Source: Chrysomallon squamiferum
Taxonomy: Eukaryota > Mollusca > Gastropoda > Neomphalida > Peltospiridae
DNA length: 64,000 bases
Assembly: GCA_012295275.1 (NCBI GenBank)
Contig: CM022672.1
Coordinates: 169,568-233,567 of the forward strand
Direction of reading: 5' to 3'
The position numbers were made by a program, and so were the translations under genes. Every line of letters starts with the position of its first letter. Within the stretch, counting starts at the first letter, position 1. The notes beneath the pieces are model-generated. The model saw only the letters and a program-made list of their open reading frames with translations. It was not told the origin of the DNA and made no database searches. This document shows, in pieces, positions 13,162 to 27,600 of the stretch.

Positions 13162-16100
13162 ATTGGTTCTTTTCTTCAGTTACGATTCCTGCCAATGCTT
13201 TGACAAAACCTAGCCTCTATTTGGAATATACGTCACTGGATAAGATGTACCTTGTTTGTGTCATAAATGATAAAGTCACCTTCAGTGTACAGTACAAAGT
13301 CACATGGTATCAGGAGGATACCAAAACCACTTCAGTGTTATTGAAAAACGGTGAAATGCAAAATAAACAGCTTGTACTGGCTTCCAACTTTACACAGAAA
13401 CAAAGAGTAAGAAATATATATTGTTACTACACAACCATCACTATTACTACTGATACTAATAATACTGATGCTGCTGCTACTACTAGTATTGCTGCTATTA
13501 TAACTAATATTACTGCTGCTACTACCGCTCTACAGCTACCACTACAATTATTACTACTATTACTACAACTACTACTCACCTCAGCAGGTACTATTATTAC
13601 CATAGCTACTGTTAATACTACAGTTACCTCCATTATTGATAAATACTTTATTACTACTGCAACAATTACTACTATTACTACTACTCTACTATTACTATAA
13701 GCTGTAATTATTGCACTACTTCTGTTAGTACTCTGCTGCAATAACAATTTCTTTTACTCTCGCTAAAACAACAGCTACTACAACTATTATTATATTGATA
13801 ATGATAATAACGATTATGGTAATAATGGTGATGATTATGGTTATTGCAATGATTAAACGAAAAAAATAAAATAAAATAAATAAAATAAAATGGCAGATAA
13901 AATACTACTATTACTACTATTATTGCTTTTACTACTCCTCCTCCTACTACTAATAATAATAAATAAATAAATAAATAAATTAAGATTACAAATAAATATT
14001 TTCAGCACGTGTGTAAAGTGCAGGCTTGCTACACGCCGCTCTGTGGAGACCAGCTCAGCGACGTGAAAGTCAGTGACGTGTACAGACCACAGATACGGGT
14101 GAGTTGACGTCGTCGCTAGTGGTGTTCTGTCTGTGTGTTGTAGACATAAAAATGCCTGTGTACTTTATGTATACATTTTATTAAAATATATTTTATGTAT
14201 ATTGTTTGATTTTTATAATTGTGCACTTTCTGTATACATTTTATTATAATGTACTTTATGTATACATTATAATAGTTGTGTACTTTTTATAGACATTTTA
14301 ACAGTAATCTATTTTGTATATACATATTAATAATAATGTATGCTTATTAGTAATAGTGAACTTTGTTCACATACATTAACAATACTCTTGCGAACATTAT
14401 TTATTTAGTAATACAAGTTATTCTTTCTGTGTTACAGCTTGTCTCTGATGAACATCTCAATCTGACAGAGGGAGAATCAGACGTACGGATCAAATTTACT
14501 TTCAATGCACCACCCAATTTACTCTGTCTTATTGCAAACAAAAAGCTCGACTGCAAAGTGTTTGTCGTTGCCATGGTCACTGACAAAGATCCAGTAAAAT
14601 GCAGTTCTCCAGCAGACTGGCTGCTTCCTCAGATTGTGTTTCCTACAGTGAAAGAAATGGGATGCGCAACTCCCATCACAATGGCGAGGTGGCAGACAAC
14701 ACAGAGTGTGAGAGTGAGAGCGAACCAGGACATGTTGATTGATGGTTCCCGCTCATCACTGGTCACTCTCATTACAAAGATAGACGATTACATCTATAGC
14801 GAATCACAGACAAAATCAGAGGTAAACATGACTGCAGCAAATTTTGTGTTCAGAAAATCTGTACCAAGTAAATAGTACAAAAAAAGAAAAGAAAAACGAA
14901 AAGAAAAGAAAAAAAATATGAAAATGAAAAAGAAAATATAAAATACAGAAGTGTAATATAAAATGCTGAGTATTAACGTCCAAGTGGTAATACAGTCATT
15001 TTAATATTTATTTTCTACTTTCAGGTTTCAATAAAAGACAACGATAGGAAAGCTGTCTGTCAGTCTCTTAATGATCCACATTTGAAAACATTCGACAACA
15101 AGTAAGTCTAAATGTTTCAAGTTTGAAAACATTCAATAGAATGTGAGTCTAAATGTTCCACGTTTGAAAATATTCGACAAGTAAATCTAATTGTTCCACG
15201 TTTGAAAACATTCGACAAGCAAGTATAAATATTCCACGTTTGAAAACATTCGACAAGTAAGTATAAATATTCCACGTTTGAAAACATTCGACAAGTAAGT
15301 ATAAATATTCCACGTTTGAAAACATTAAGTTTAGATGAAACAGATACCGTGATTAATTCTAATTTGAAATATAATACGTAATAAGCTCAGTATGGTATTT
15401 GTACAATATACAAAGCTATTTTCGTAATACGTCTTGCACAATATAGATAGATAGATAGATAGATAGATACAGAGATAGATATATAGTCTTGCACAGTATA
15501 TAGTTACAGTGCATAATAGGTTTTATCTTCAGAATTCAATGATATATTTTAGATACTACGACTACCACAGTGAAGGTGAATTCATCTTCTATCGAAACAA
15601 GAAGCTCCCATTTGAGGTAATTAGTTACTGCTTTCTAAGTATGATCTTCCAAAAAACCCAAAACATTTATTGATTTTTATTTTTTTCTCTTTTAATCTAA
15701 TGCTCCTTACGTATAATACATGATATTAATTTTCAAAACATTATAGTACTAAATAAAATTAATACTTGTTCTATCAAGACTGGCTGTACGTAAGTTAGAT
15801 AATATTATATTCATTGTACAAATGATGAAACTAAATTATATTGAACATATTTTTTTTTTTTGCAGGTTAGGACGTTCTACAAAAAGTGTGTTGCAAGTAA
15901 CAATGCGTCGCCGTCGTGTAACTGCGCCGCGGCTGTGAAGTCTGGCGATGACGTCATTGTATTCAAAGGCTGTAAACCAGGCGAGGGAATTTCAGTTGAT
16001 ATGTTCCTGAACAGAGACCTTGAAAATGGCACGAGCGTCTTCAGATATAAAGGAGGCAAGGAGTACAAGGTATTCTTAAAGTTATGATTTTAGTCGTGCC

Positions 16101-19100
16101 CATGCTATTCACAATCTGTGTTGTCAGTCGTGTAACTTTTACTCGGTGTATATAGTAGCTGGACCAACAGGACCGATAACTCGTACAGCACAAATTACGT
16201 CACCGGAAAAAATGACTGCAGAATATGCCATTTAATGGGTACAAACTACACCTGAATGTTCTTTTCTTTTGGGTTGTTACATGGGGAACATTGCCAATTA
16301 GAAATGTTAATATATTAATCTTGTAATAAATTATAATTTTAGTTTATTATGTATGCATTTTCAAAACTCCATAGCGGACAGTTCCGAGTAAATAGTTGTA
16401 AAACAATACTTGAACTATTATAATTTTTTTTTTTTTTTTTTTATAATATTTATTTCCATTTTCAATATATTAAAAGTGGTATTTTCATGCAAAAAGCAAA
16501 CTGATCTCGTTTTTTTTTTTTTTTTTTTTTAAATGATTGCCTTGATACATTCATTAAGATGCCTGATACCCCTTATAGAACAAAACTGAAAAAAATTAAA
16601 GGTCCATCAGCCGGCCGTATAAAAAACAAATAGCGATCATATAAAGTTTTCACTCTTTTTCGTTAAAAGCTATACAGTTATGTATGCAAACTACGAATTT
16701 CCTATTTTCATTTTAAAAAGGTTATTGGTCCTTGTTATATTTAGTGCTTGTGTCGTATTAACTTTAATTTTAGTCGTGTCATTATTTTTTAGTACTCGGT
16801 TATTATCATTACACCTGTAATCACAGTCGTGTTCAGAAAAGTATTTGCCCTGTCGTATGATGTATAATAAAGCTGCTGTGCGAGTGAGGTAATCTTCCCT
16901 TCAGCGATATTTGTTTTTGATTTTTAAAATAATTTCGATCGCCGATGACAAAGCAGCGAAAATATGGTTGCAATTCAGGCAAGTCGTGTAACAACAAATT
17001 GGTAGCATTTATGGCGAAAAAAAAGAAGAAGAAAAAGAACAAGAACAAGAAAAAAAAAAATGGAATTTAGATGATGAGGTAAAAAAAGGATTGCTGCAGT
17101 AATATCTAAGTATGGTTGTTTTGGTGCAAGATGTACCGTAGATCATCTGTCGCAAACGTATGAAAACAATTTTCATCCAATTTCAATAAAAAAGAAAAAA
17201 AGCCCAGAATAAAATAGTGATATATAGTGTTTAAGTACATCGATAGCTGTATATAGTATTTATAGTGCATCACTGGCTATATATATATAATATATATCTG
17301 TACATAGTGGTCATTGAATGTCAATAACTGTAGAGAGTGTTTATATTATCAGTTGATATTTATTATTATTACATTCTAATCATGTGTCTGTATTTTCTAG
17401 GTGGTGTTCCCCACTGGTGCATTCCTTGTCATTCGAGAGAGTTTCATGAATTTTATAAACATATGGTTTTACCCATCACCACTTGATTTCAACAACACAG
17501 AAGGTATTAGTCACATTTTATGTATTTCTGTAGTAATAAAGTTAAATAAATAAAGAAATAATTGTTTCAAACATGAATATAACAATTATTTTAATAAGAT
17601 ATGACACAGAAATGTGTAGATAAAACAAAAACTAAAAAACATAAAATTTAATCTTTGACTCTTCAAAAATGTTCCAGCCATTAAACATGAACAACTTTGA
17701 ATACATTGATTTGTATTTAAAGTCTTGTGATTGTGAAAAGTTTATTTTGAAAAAGATCATCAAATCAGTGCCATTTCCATTTTATATAACATCAGATTAT
17801 ATTAACAAACTAAACATTGCTTCAGTGAGATCTTTGCAGCATATATTAAAAGTATGCATATTTCTTTATCTTTGTTTGTTAATATTCTAGGACTGTGTGG
17901 CAATTTTGATGCAGATGCAGACAATGATGAAGTTACAAGTTTAAAATGGAGGTATTTATTTATTTTCTTGAATAGACAACATTTAAGATCATATTTTTAA
18001 AATTACTTTTATGTGCAATTTTTATCTTCTTATAGCACTGTAGCATGAAATGAAAATTTAGTCACACTTTCAGAGTGAGCAAAGAAGACAGCATCTACAA
18101 TGGGCAGTGTCCAGGTAAAAGCACACCAGTCTCAGTGCCACTGACCACAGACTGTGCCTGTCAGTCTGATCAGCCTCAGTGTTCTGCATCACTGGGAATA
18201 CAGACCTGTCACTTGTACAGCGGATACCAGACAGGTGAGTGGCATACACACATCTACACAGTGTCAGTAGTGAGCACAATGCATCTACACAGTGTCAGTA
18301 GTGAGCACATTGCATCTACACAGTGTCAGTAGTGAGCACAATGCATCTACACAGTGTCAGTAGTGAGCACAATGCATCTACACAGTGTCAGTAGTGAGCA
18401 CACTGCATCTACACAGTGTCAGTAGTGAGCACATTGCATCTACACAGTGTCAGTAGTGAGCACATTGCATCTACACAGTCAGTAGTGAGCACAGTAAATC
18501 TACAGTGTCAGTAGTGAGCACATTGCATCTACACAGTGTCAGTAGTGAGCACAATAAGTACACAGTGTCAGTAGTGAGCACAATGCATTTTCAGTGTCAG
18601 TAGTGAGCACAGTAAATCTAGTGTCAGTAGTGAGCACAATAAGTACACAGTGTCGGTAGTGAGCACAATGAAACTCACAGTGTCAGTAGTGAGCACAGTA
18701 AATCTACAGTGTCAGTAGTGAGCACAATAAGTACACAGTGTCAGTAGTGAGCACAATGAACAATCACAGTGTCAGTAGTGAGCACAGTAAATCTAAAGTG
18801 TCAGTAGTGAGCACAGTAAATCTAAAGTGTCAGTAGTGAGCACAATGAATCTTCACAGTGTCAGTAGTGAGCACAATAAATCTACAATGTTAATAGTGAG
18901 CACAAATCACCTAAAGTGTCAGTAGTGAGCACAATAAACTCCACAATGTTAACAGTGAGCACAATGCATCTACAGTGCTATTTGTGAGCTCAATACATCT
19001 ACACAGTGTTAACAGTGAGCACATTAAAATATATACATTTAGACAGTTTTTAAATATTACTTCACAGATTGTTTTATTGATAATTAATTTAAATAAGATT

Positions 19101-21535
19101 TTTGATAGCTAGTTTTAAGTAACTGTAAAAGAAGTATTTAGTATTACAATTTGTTTCACAGATGATAAACAATCAGGTAAGCTGTAAGCTTATATTTGAT
19201 TAAAACATCACATTTCTATACTTAGACTGTACACACTAAAACACTGCAGTATACTTAGATACAAATAATATAAAGATTTAATATTATATTAAGATTTACT
19301 AATATTAATAATACTGTATTAAAATATGATATAATATTTTTATGTTGTAGATTATGACATCACCTGATAGTAATAGTTTTTTTTTGTAATATATGAAAAC
19401 AGAGGAGAGTAGTAACATATATATGTTGTAGATTATGACATCATCTGATAGCAATAAAACATTTATATTGTAACATATGAAAGCATAGGAGAGCAATAAA
19501 ATATGTGTATTGTAGAATATGACATCACATCACTGCTGAAGAAGAATGCCAAACACGCACTGAACTGTGTTGCTGCAGTGAACAAAATTGATGAGTTTGA
19601 TTACAATGCGACAGCACAGGCACCAAGTGTAAGTTATTTAGAAAACAATTCTACTGCTTCTGATAATTTAGATATTTATTTCACATTTTTACTGAGCAGT
19701 GAGGAAACAGTCACTGAATACTGAGTTATTCCTTATACAACTCATTTGGAAGGTTTTTGTTGTGTAATAATAAAATTTTATATTGTTTCAAATAAAACTG
19801 AAAAATTGCTGTAACAGTGTTAGTTTAGTGTGTATAAATCTGTAATGTAATTAATACAGTTTTATTTTCAGTCTGAGATAGACTACCCCTCACCATGGAC
19901 AGACAACTCTTCCCGTGCATACTGTACACAGGTTCTAGAAAAATCTCCACTGGCAACCATTTGTAAATCATTCACACAAGTTTTGATTGAAGAGAAAATA
20001 AAGAACTGCATGAATGACATACGTGTACGTGTTTTGTCAAAAATATCTCAACATGATATTTTTATTGAGGTTTTTGTCTAAAATATTTTAGTATGATGTT
20101 TTAATGCGTTTTGTCTAAGATATCTTAGCATGATATTATGTAAGAGTTCTTTTTTCTAAGTATTCCCCAAATTAATTATGTTTATGTTTAACTAAACAAC
20201 AGCAGTCTGTTTAACAATTACTTACATCTGTTATGCTAAACATTTTCTCTAAAACCTAAAATATATTTCTGCATTTATATAAACTCATTATAACTAATAT
20301 AACTGAACGTCATTGTTACTTTAAATAATAGATTTTCAACCTGGGGGTTGCGACCCCCAGATGGGTCACCTGCCTTTTTTTCTGGGGGTCGTGAGATTGT
20401 TCTTGAGTGAGGGAATGTTTTAGCTTTTTTCAACTTGACTTGGAAGGAGAAATAAATAAAAATATATAGATAGTTTTGGGTCCCATCATAGTGAATATAG
20501 ATTCCTTTTGTACTGTCTTTGGTTAATGAAAATATGGTAACCCTAGATATTATTGAATCAAAAATTTTAAAGGGTGTCATCAATCATATTGAGTTTCTCA
20601 CAAAGGGTCATGGTATGAAAAAGGTTGAAAACCAGTGCTTTAAAATAGCATGTTATTACTAAACTGTGCAAAAATATGAGTTACTTAAAATAAAATGTTC
20701 TGTTTTATTTAGCTGACCAATGACAGTCAGTGGTCAAGTGTGCTGGTGGACTCTCTGGAGGAAAGCTGTAAACATGAACTGACATACAACCTCAAATGGC
20801 AGGCAGAAAGGACAGCAGCACTCCAGCAGATCTGTCCTAACTTCTGTAGTAGCAATGGCAGATGTATTAATGGTAAACAATTCACTTTTTGTAACATTTC
20901 TCATTCACATATTTGAACAATCACATACATAATTAAATAAATTTCTGCTTAATTTCTTACAGTTTTCTTCTCTGCAAATTATTTTACAGTAGAAGTATGT
21001 TATTTGTTTCTGCAAATTATTTTACAGTAGAAGTATGTTATTTGTTTTGTGATAGGTGTCTGTGTGTTTTGAACTGTACATCATGTAGTAAGTAGTATGT
21101 TATTTGTTTTGTGACAGGTGTCTGTGTGTTCTGAACCCTACATCATGTAGTAAGTAGTATGTTATTTGTTTTGTGACAGGTGTCTGTGTGTTTTGAACTG
21201 TACGTCAGGTGTCTGTGTGTTTTGAACTGTACGTCATGTAGTAAGTAGTATGTTATTTGTTTTGTGACAGGTGTCTGTGTGTGTTCTGAACCTTACATTG
21301 GTGTTGACTGCTCAGTAAACTCAAAGATTGCACCCACTGTGACCCGTCTGTCATACTCAGGTCTCTGTAATGTACTCACATCCAGTTGTCACACTGTCCA
21401 TGTCTATGGTCACCCTTTTGTCAACAGCAGACAACTCCGATGCTATTATCGACAAATCAATGTAAGTACATATTGCATAATATGATAATATACAATGAAA
21501 TATTTATTTAGAGACTAAATAACAGCAATGAGAAC

Positions 21536-21594
<59 letters not shown>

Positions 21595-21599
21595 GTATG

Positions 21600-21630
<31 letters not shown>

Positions 21631-24600
21631 GTAATATATATTTATACATAGGTCATATTTATACATAAGTGTTTAAGTAATTTTTAAAACTATGTAAGTA
21701 ATGTGTGTATATATGTATTGTAAATACAGGTCAATGAATCTGGTTATGAGACTGACGGTGAGTGGCATGAAGCAGTCACTACTCTTTTTATTAGTGACAG
21801 TCACATCAAGTGTTCACTACCAAAGACAGGGAATTACATGATCAGTGTGGAGAACAGAGTTCTCACTCGCAGTGCAGCACACATCTTCCTGGCATACAAC
21901 CCCGTGTGTTACACGTGTGATGCTAAACAAGGAAACTGCTCACAGAAGGTAACACTGTGTTTGTGAAAATACTGTATTAATCATAAACAAAAAAACACTA
22001 ATAGAGATAGACATACACACTAATACACATACATATACACACTAATACACATATATATACACACTAATACACATAGATATACACACTAATACAAACTAAT
22101 ATACATACATACACAATAATACATATACATACATACACATAATATTACACATACATGTACATACTAATACATATATGTACACTAATACACATACATATAC
22201 ACACATATACAAATACACATACATGTACACACTAATACACATACATATGCAAATACACATACATATACACTAATAGACATACATATACATAGTAATACAC
22301 ATATATACACTAATACACATACATTATATAACATACAAATAAACATACATACATATATATATACAAATTAATACACATACATATACAGTGTACCTTGACT
22401 TACAAGTTTAATTTGTTCTGTGGCCAAGCTTGTAATTCAATTTGCTCGTATATCAAATCAGTTTTCCCAACTGAAATTTATTGAAATACCATTAATCCAT
22501 TCCAGCCCCCTAAAAACCACCCCAATTTTTTGTAACATGTTTTTAAATAAGAAAAACATATTTATAAATGACAAATATTCTATAAAAACAAAATGAAAGA
22601 GATTATAAATAAATAAATTGATTTTGTAAAGTGTACAGGGTTTAGGGTTTCTCCATCTTTTCAGGGACAGAGGCCCATAGCACAGAAATTATTTTAATGC
22701 CTTTTGCTGGAGTTATAGCCTTTATTGACTCCTTCTGTTTCTATGGTACATATCGTAGAAGTACTATGCTCGTACTGCCTAGCCAAGTCGACTACATGCA
22801 TACCTCACTATTTCATGAGTTAATTCAATGGACATCATCCACTTCTTCTTCTCAGGACTGTCCTTTGCACTCATGAATCCACAGAAATTTGGGCAAAACA
22901 TGAGCATAACACAACAGAGATGCTTCCATGGCAAGATAACCTCGTGAAGCAAACACATGACGATGTTCAGTTGTTTGTTATGCCAACTAGCTTGTAACTC
23001 AGATTTTGGCTTGTAACTCAAAGCAAAAAATCAAAAGGGCAATTGCTCGTAAGTTGGGGCCCTCATAAGTCAAGGTACCATTGTATACACTAATACACAT
23101 ACATGTGCATACATATGCACACTAATACATTACATAAACATTAAAACACATACTTACAATGACTCTTGTTCAACCATATAAATATATACTAATATTAACC
23201 CTAATGCATCTTTCCAATTACACAAACACATACACTGATACACAGACCTATGTATACATTTTTTATACACTGATGTTTGTAATATATGAAAGCACATTCT
23301 ACTGGTGTTTATCGATACTTTAAGATAGGTATATAAATACACAGTGGTAGTTCGACTTATGAGTGCCCCAACTTATGAGTTGTTTGAGTTATGAGTAGTT
23401 GCCTAGTGGAATTTTTGCTTTGAGTTGCAAGCCAAAATCTGAGTTACCAGTGGGCTTCAGATATGCCGCCACTAGTTGGCACAACAAACAGTACAACATC
23501 TGCCCAGCATCCCACTTCTCACTCATTTACTTCTCATGGTTACCTTGCAACAGAAGCATCTCTGTTTTCTGGCCATGGATCCTAAGAAAGTGAGTGCAAA
23601 GGACAGTGCTGAGAAGAAGAAGTGATGGATGTCCATACAAGAGTAGTATTTCTACGATATATACCATACTGAAGCTGAAGGAGTTGAGAAAGGATGTAAC
23701 TCCAGCCGAATAATTTGTCTGATCTCCAACATAAATACACTTTACAAAACCAACTTATTTCTTTACATTCTCTTTTGTTTTGTTTTTATGCAATCTTTGT
23801 CATTTATACGTACATTTTTCTTATTTAAAAACATGTTACAAAAAAGAAAAAATGGAGTTGTTTTTATGGGGCTGGAATGGATTAATGGTATTTCAGTTAA
23901 TTTCAGTTGGGAAATTTGATTTGATATATGAACAAATTGAGATACAAGCTCAGTCACAGAAGGAATTAAACTCATAAAAATCTGTTACAACAGAAAAGAT
24001 ATAAGACTACTGTAGAGTTATTCACACAATTATTTCTGTTTGAAGGAAAAAACTTGCATGATTGAAGGAAAATGCAGGACTCATTTAGAAATCAACCCAA
24101 ATAACTTTTCTCAAATTTGTAATTCAACCGAGAATAGACAGCTCTGGAGTCAAAGAACCAGTAAGTTTACTTCTAACTGTGAGTAGTAGATAATACTTTT
24201 ATTTGTAATTTTGACTAGTAGCCAATACATGTATTTGTAACTGTGTACAGTAGACAGTCACTACACTTACTGTAACTGTGACTAGTAGAGAACATTGGTT
24301 TAAAAAATATATATATTTCTGCTCCATTTTTTCCTCTTTCATTTTCATCCTTTGTTATGCAATAACTAATGAAATTATCAGTGTTTACACAGAATGTAAA
24401 ATACAAGTAAAATGCCAGTAAAGATATTTTTACTGCAGGTCCGTGTCTAAATTCAGCGGTTAAGTGGAAATCAGAAAGCAGTGCCATAGCTTTTCACAAT
24501 CAGAAGTCAGTAGCAAATGTCAGCCAGTCTGAAGATTGTCGCAAACTCTGCCTGCAGGAAACATATTTTCTTTGTCGGTCCATTGATTTCAGTTCTGAGA

Positions 24601-27600
24601 GTCAGGTCTGCCATCTTTCCAAGTACAGGCGTACTGATGTTGGACATTATTATCTCCCCTTTGGCAGCCAGATTGTTTATGAAGAATGGAGCTGTGAAAA
24701 ACGTAAATGTTTTATATATTGTAATTTGACATCTGATTTATGTTCATTGTGCCATATAGTTGTATTTATCTAACAACTTTGACATGTACCTTGCTGTATA
24801 TATGATCAGTGTCCATTGTTGGTATATTGGTATGTAAAGATAGTGGAGTCTACCCACAGTGGAAAACTTTTTAATTAAAGAAAGATATAAGATTCATCTG
24901 TGTTTATTGCATATATCTGATAGTGGATAATTAATTACAGGTTCTGTTTTGATCTTCTAACTAGAGATGAAAGTAAGATCTTCAGAATATGCTGTGAGTT
25001 TATATATTTTATCTGAAACAACTATCCATTAACAAACATAGTTAGTAGATTTGTTTTTTTTTAAAAATCGTGCTAACCTCGTTTAAAATAATGTTTTTAT
25101 CAGAGCGGTGTGCTGGTAAGACAGAGAAATGGGAGGAGCAGTTAGACCGCGTGACTCAGGAGAACAATGTTAAAATAACAGAGGAAGTGTGGACAGCTGA
25201 CATTTGTCAACAACTCTGTGATTCTGATGAAGCCTGCACTTCAGTCAAGTTTCACCCAGCACGAGGCATCTGCATCCTGTCCAATGGATCTGACTCTGAC
25301 TGGATCCAGGCTCCTGGCTGGCAGTATCAGAAACGAATTTGTACAGACGGTATTAAACTGAGCTTTTAGTGAATGTATGCTATGAAATACAATTAATGTT
25401 CCAATAAAATATTTTTTATTATTATTTGATGTAAAATTATACCTTTTTCCCTGTTAGTCACAGTTTAAAAAATGTTCTAATGAAATTTTAAATCTTTCAG
25501 GGTCTCCTGCAGACCGTCATGGACCCAGTGTTGACAAAGCAGTCCTGATCCCAACATTCCAAGGACCAGGAAATGACAGTTTTAGATGTCACTTCACACA
25601 TCTTCAAGACAACAAACGAAATGTTCGGTATGATGTGTTGTGGAGTGTTGATGGTGTCTGGATGACAGAGAACACTGATGAAGTTCTGTCACAAACATAT
25701 TCTAACACACTGAAAGACAACTCAACAGTAAGTGTCAATAAATCAGTACCTGTCATACACATAATGTGTTTGCAGGTTCAGTGTGTGTAACATAATGTGT
25801 TTGTGTTTGCAGCTTCTGCATGTGTATAACAATGTGTTTGTGTTTGCAGGTTCAGTGTGTGTAACATAATGTGTTTGTGTTTGCAGGTTCAGTGTGTGTA
25901 ACAATGTCTTTGTGTTGCAGGTCCAGTGTGTTTCTGTTTGCAGGTTCAGTGTGTATAACAATGTGTTTGTATTTGCAGGTTCAGTGTGTGTAATATAATG
26001 TGTTTGTGTTTGCAGGTTCAGTGTGTATAACAATGTGTTTATATTTGCAGGTTCAGTATGTGTAATATAATGTGTTTGTGTTTGCAGGTTCAGTGTGTAT
26101 AACAATGTGTTTATATTTGCAGGTTCAGTGTGTGTAATATAATGTGTTTGTGTTTGTGTGTAATATAATGTGTTTGTGTTTGTGTGTAATATAATCTGTT
26201 TGTGTTTGTGTGTAATATAATGTGTTTGTGTTTGCAGGTGTGTAATATAATGTGTTTGTGTTTGCAGGTTCAGTGTGCTGTCAGTGTTTGTTATGTAGAC
26301 GACTGTGAGAACACAAGGGGGCTGCTGGCCATGTCAGAGCTGTACAAGGCTCAGATAAAGGTAAAAACTGATGTTTTAACATTTACTGTCCAGTAATTTT
26401 AAGAAAAGTAAAGTGTTCCAGTTAGAAAAATGATATAATTGACATGGACATGACAACTTCTGTCTTTCAGATAGAAAACTTTGATAATTCAGGCAGTCTC
26501 ACTTTAAGAGAAGGGGAAGATGGTATTAATATGGCTGTGCAAGCTACAGCTCCTCCATACATCTTGTGTCGAGACATGGGACTGTCTGATTCAGACATTT
26601 GTACACTGGAGTTAGCTGTGAGTGTGTCTGGTAACAACAGTGAATTGAGATGCCCTGATGGTAACAGCATACCACAGGTGTCTGTCAGGATTACAGAGAA
26701 GGGTGAGGAGATGAAGCTGTGTAAAGTGGCAATCACTTCAGACAGGTGGGACACACCGTTTAACATCAACATCAGAGCAACCATCGACAACAAGTACGAC
26801 ACAGATCAAACATGGCATTTGACTCTAACAAGAAAACACTTTGTCAACTCAACTCTGGAGAAAAGTATTGTAACAGTCAAGTCTGAGGTGTTTATACTAC
26901 TCATTTTACTAGCATTACTACTACTCATTTCACTAGTATTACTACTACTCAGTATTACTATTACTCATTTCACTGATATTACTACTACTCATTTCTCTGG
27001 TAGTATTACTACTACTCATTTCACTGATATTACTACTACTCATTTCTCTGGTAGTATTACTACTACTCATTTCACTGGTATTACTACTACTCATTTCACT
27101 GGTATTACTACTACTCATTTCTCTGATATTACTACTACTCATTTCACCGGTATTATACTACTCATTTCACTGGTATTACTACTACTCATTTCACTGGTAC
27201 TATACTACTCATTTCACTGGTAGTATTACTACTACTCATTTCACTGTTAGTATTACTACTAATTTCACAGGTATTACTACTACTACTCATTTCACTGGTA
27301 TTATACTACTAATTTCACTGGTATTACTACTACTCATTTCACTGGTATTATACTACTCATTTCACTGGTATTATACTACTCATTTCACTGGTATTATACT
27401 ACTCATTTCACTGGTATTACTACTACTCATTTCACTGGTAGCATTACTACTACTCATTTCACTGTTAGTATTACTACTAATTTCACTGGTAGTATTACTA
27501 CTACTCATTTCACTGGTATTATACTACTCATTTCACTGGTATTACTACTACTCATTTCACTGGTACTATACTACTCATTTCACTGGTATTACTACTACTC

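Noticed and set aside
13005-13700. Plus-strand reading frame with a long Arg-Glu run
   Set aside because: It reads through the GA microsatellite, the true exon 5 and the ACT repeat. Only 13180-13406 is coding.
18241-19030. Regular repeats with conserved core, considered as a CRISPR array
   Set aside because: No unique spacers of even length, host is eukaryotic, and the unit is a simple minisatellite.
22779-23021. Minus-strand 80-codon frame as a host gene
   Set aside because: It lies inside the Tigger/pogo-like element and matches a decayed transposase N-terminus.
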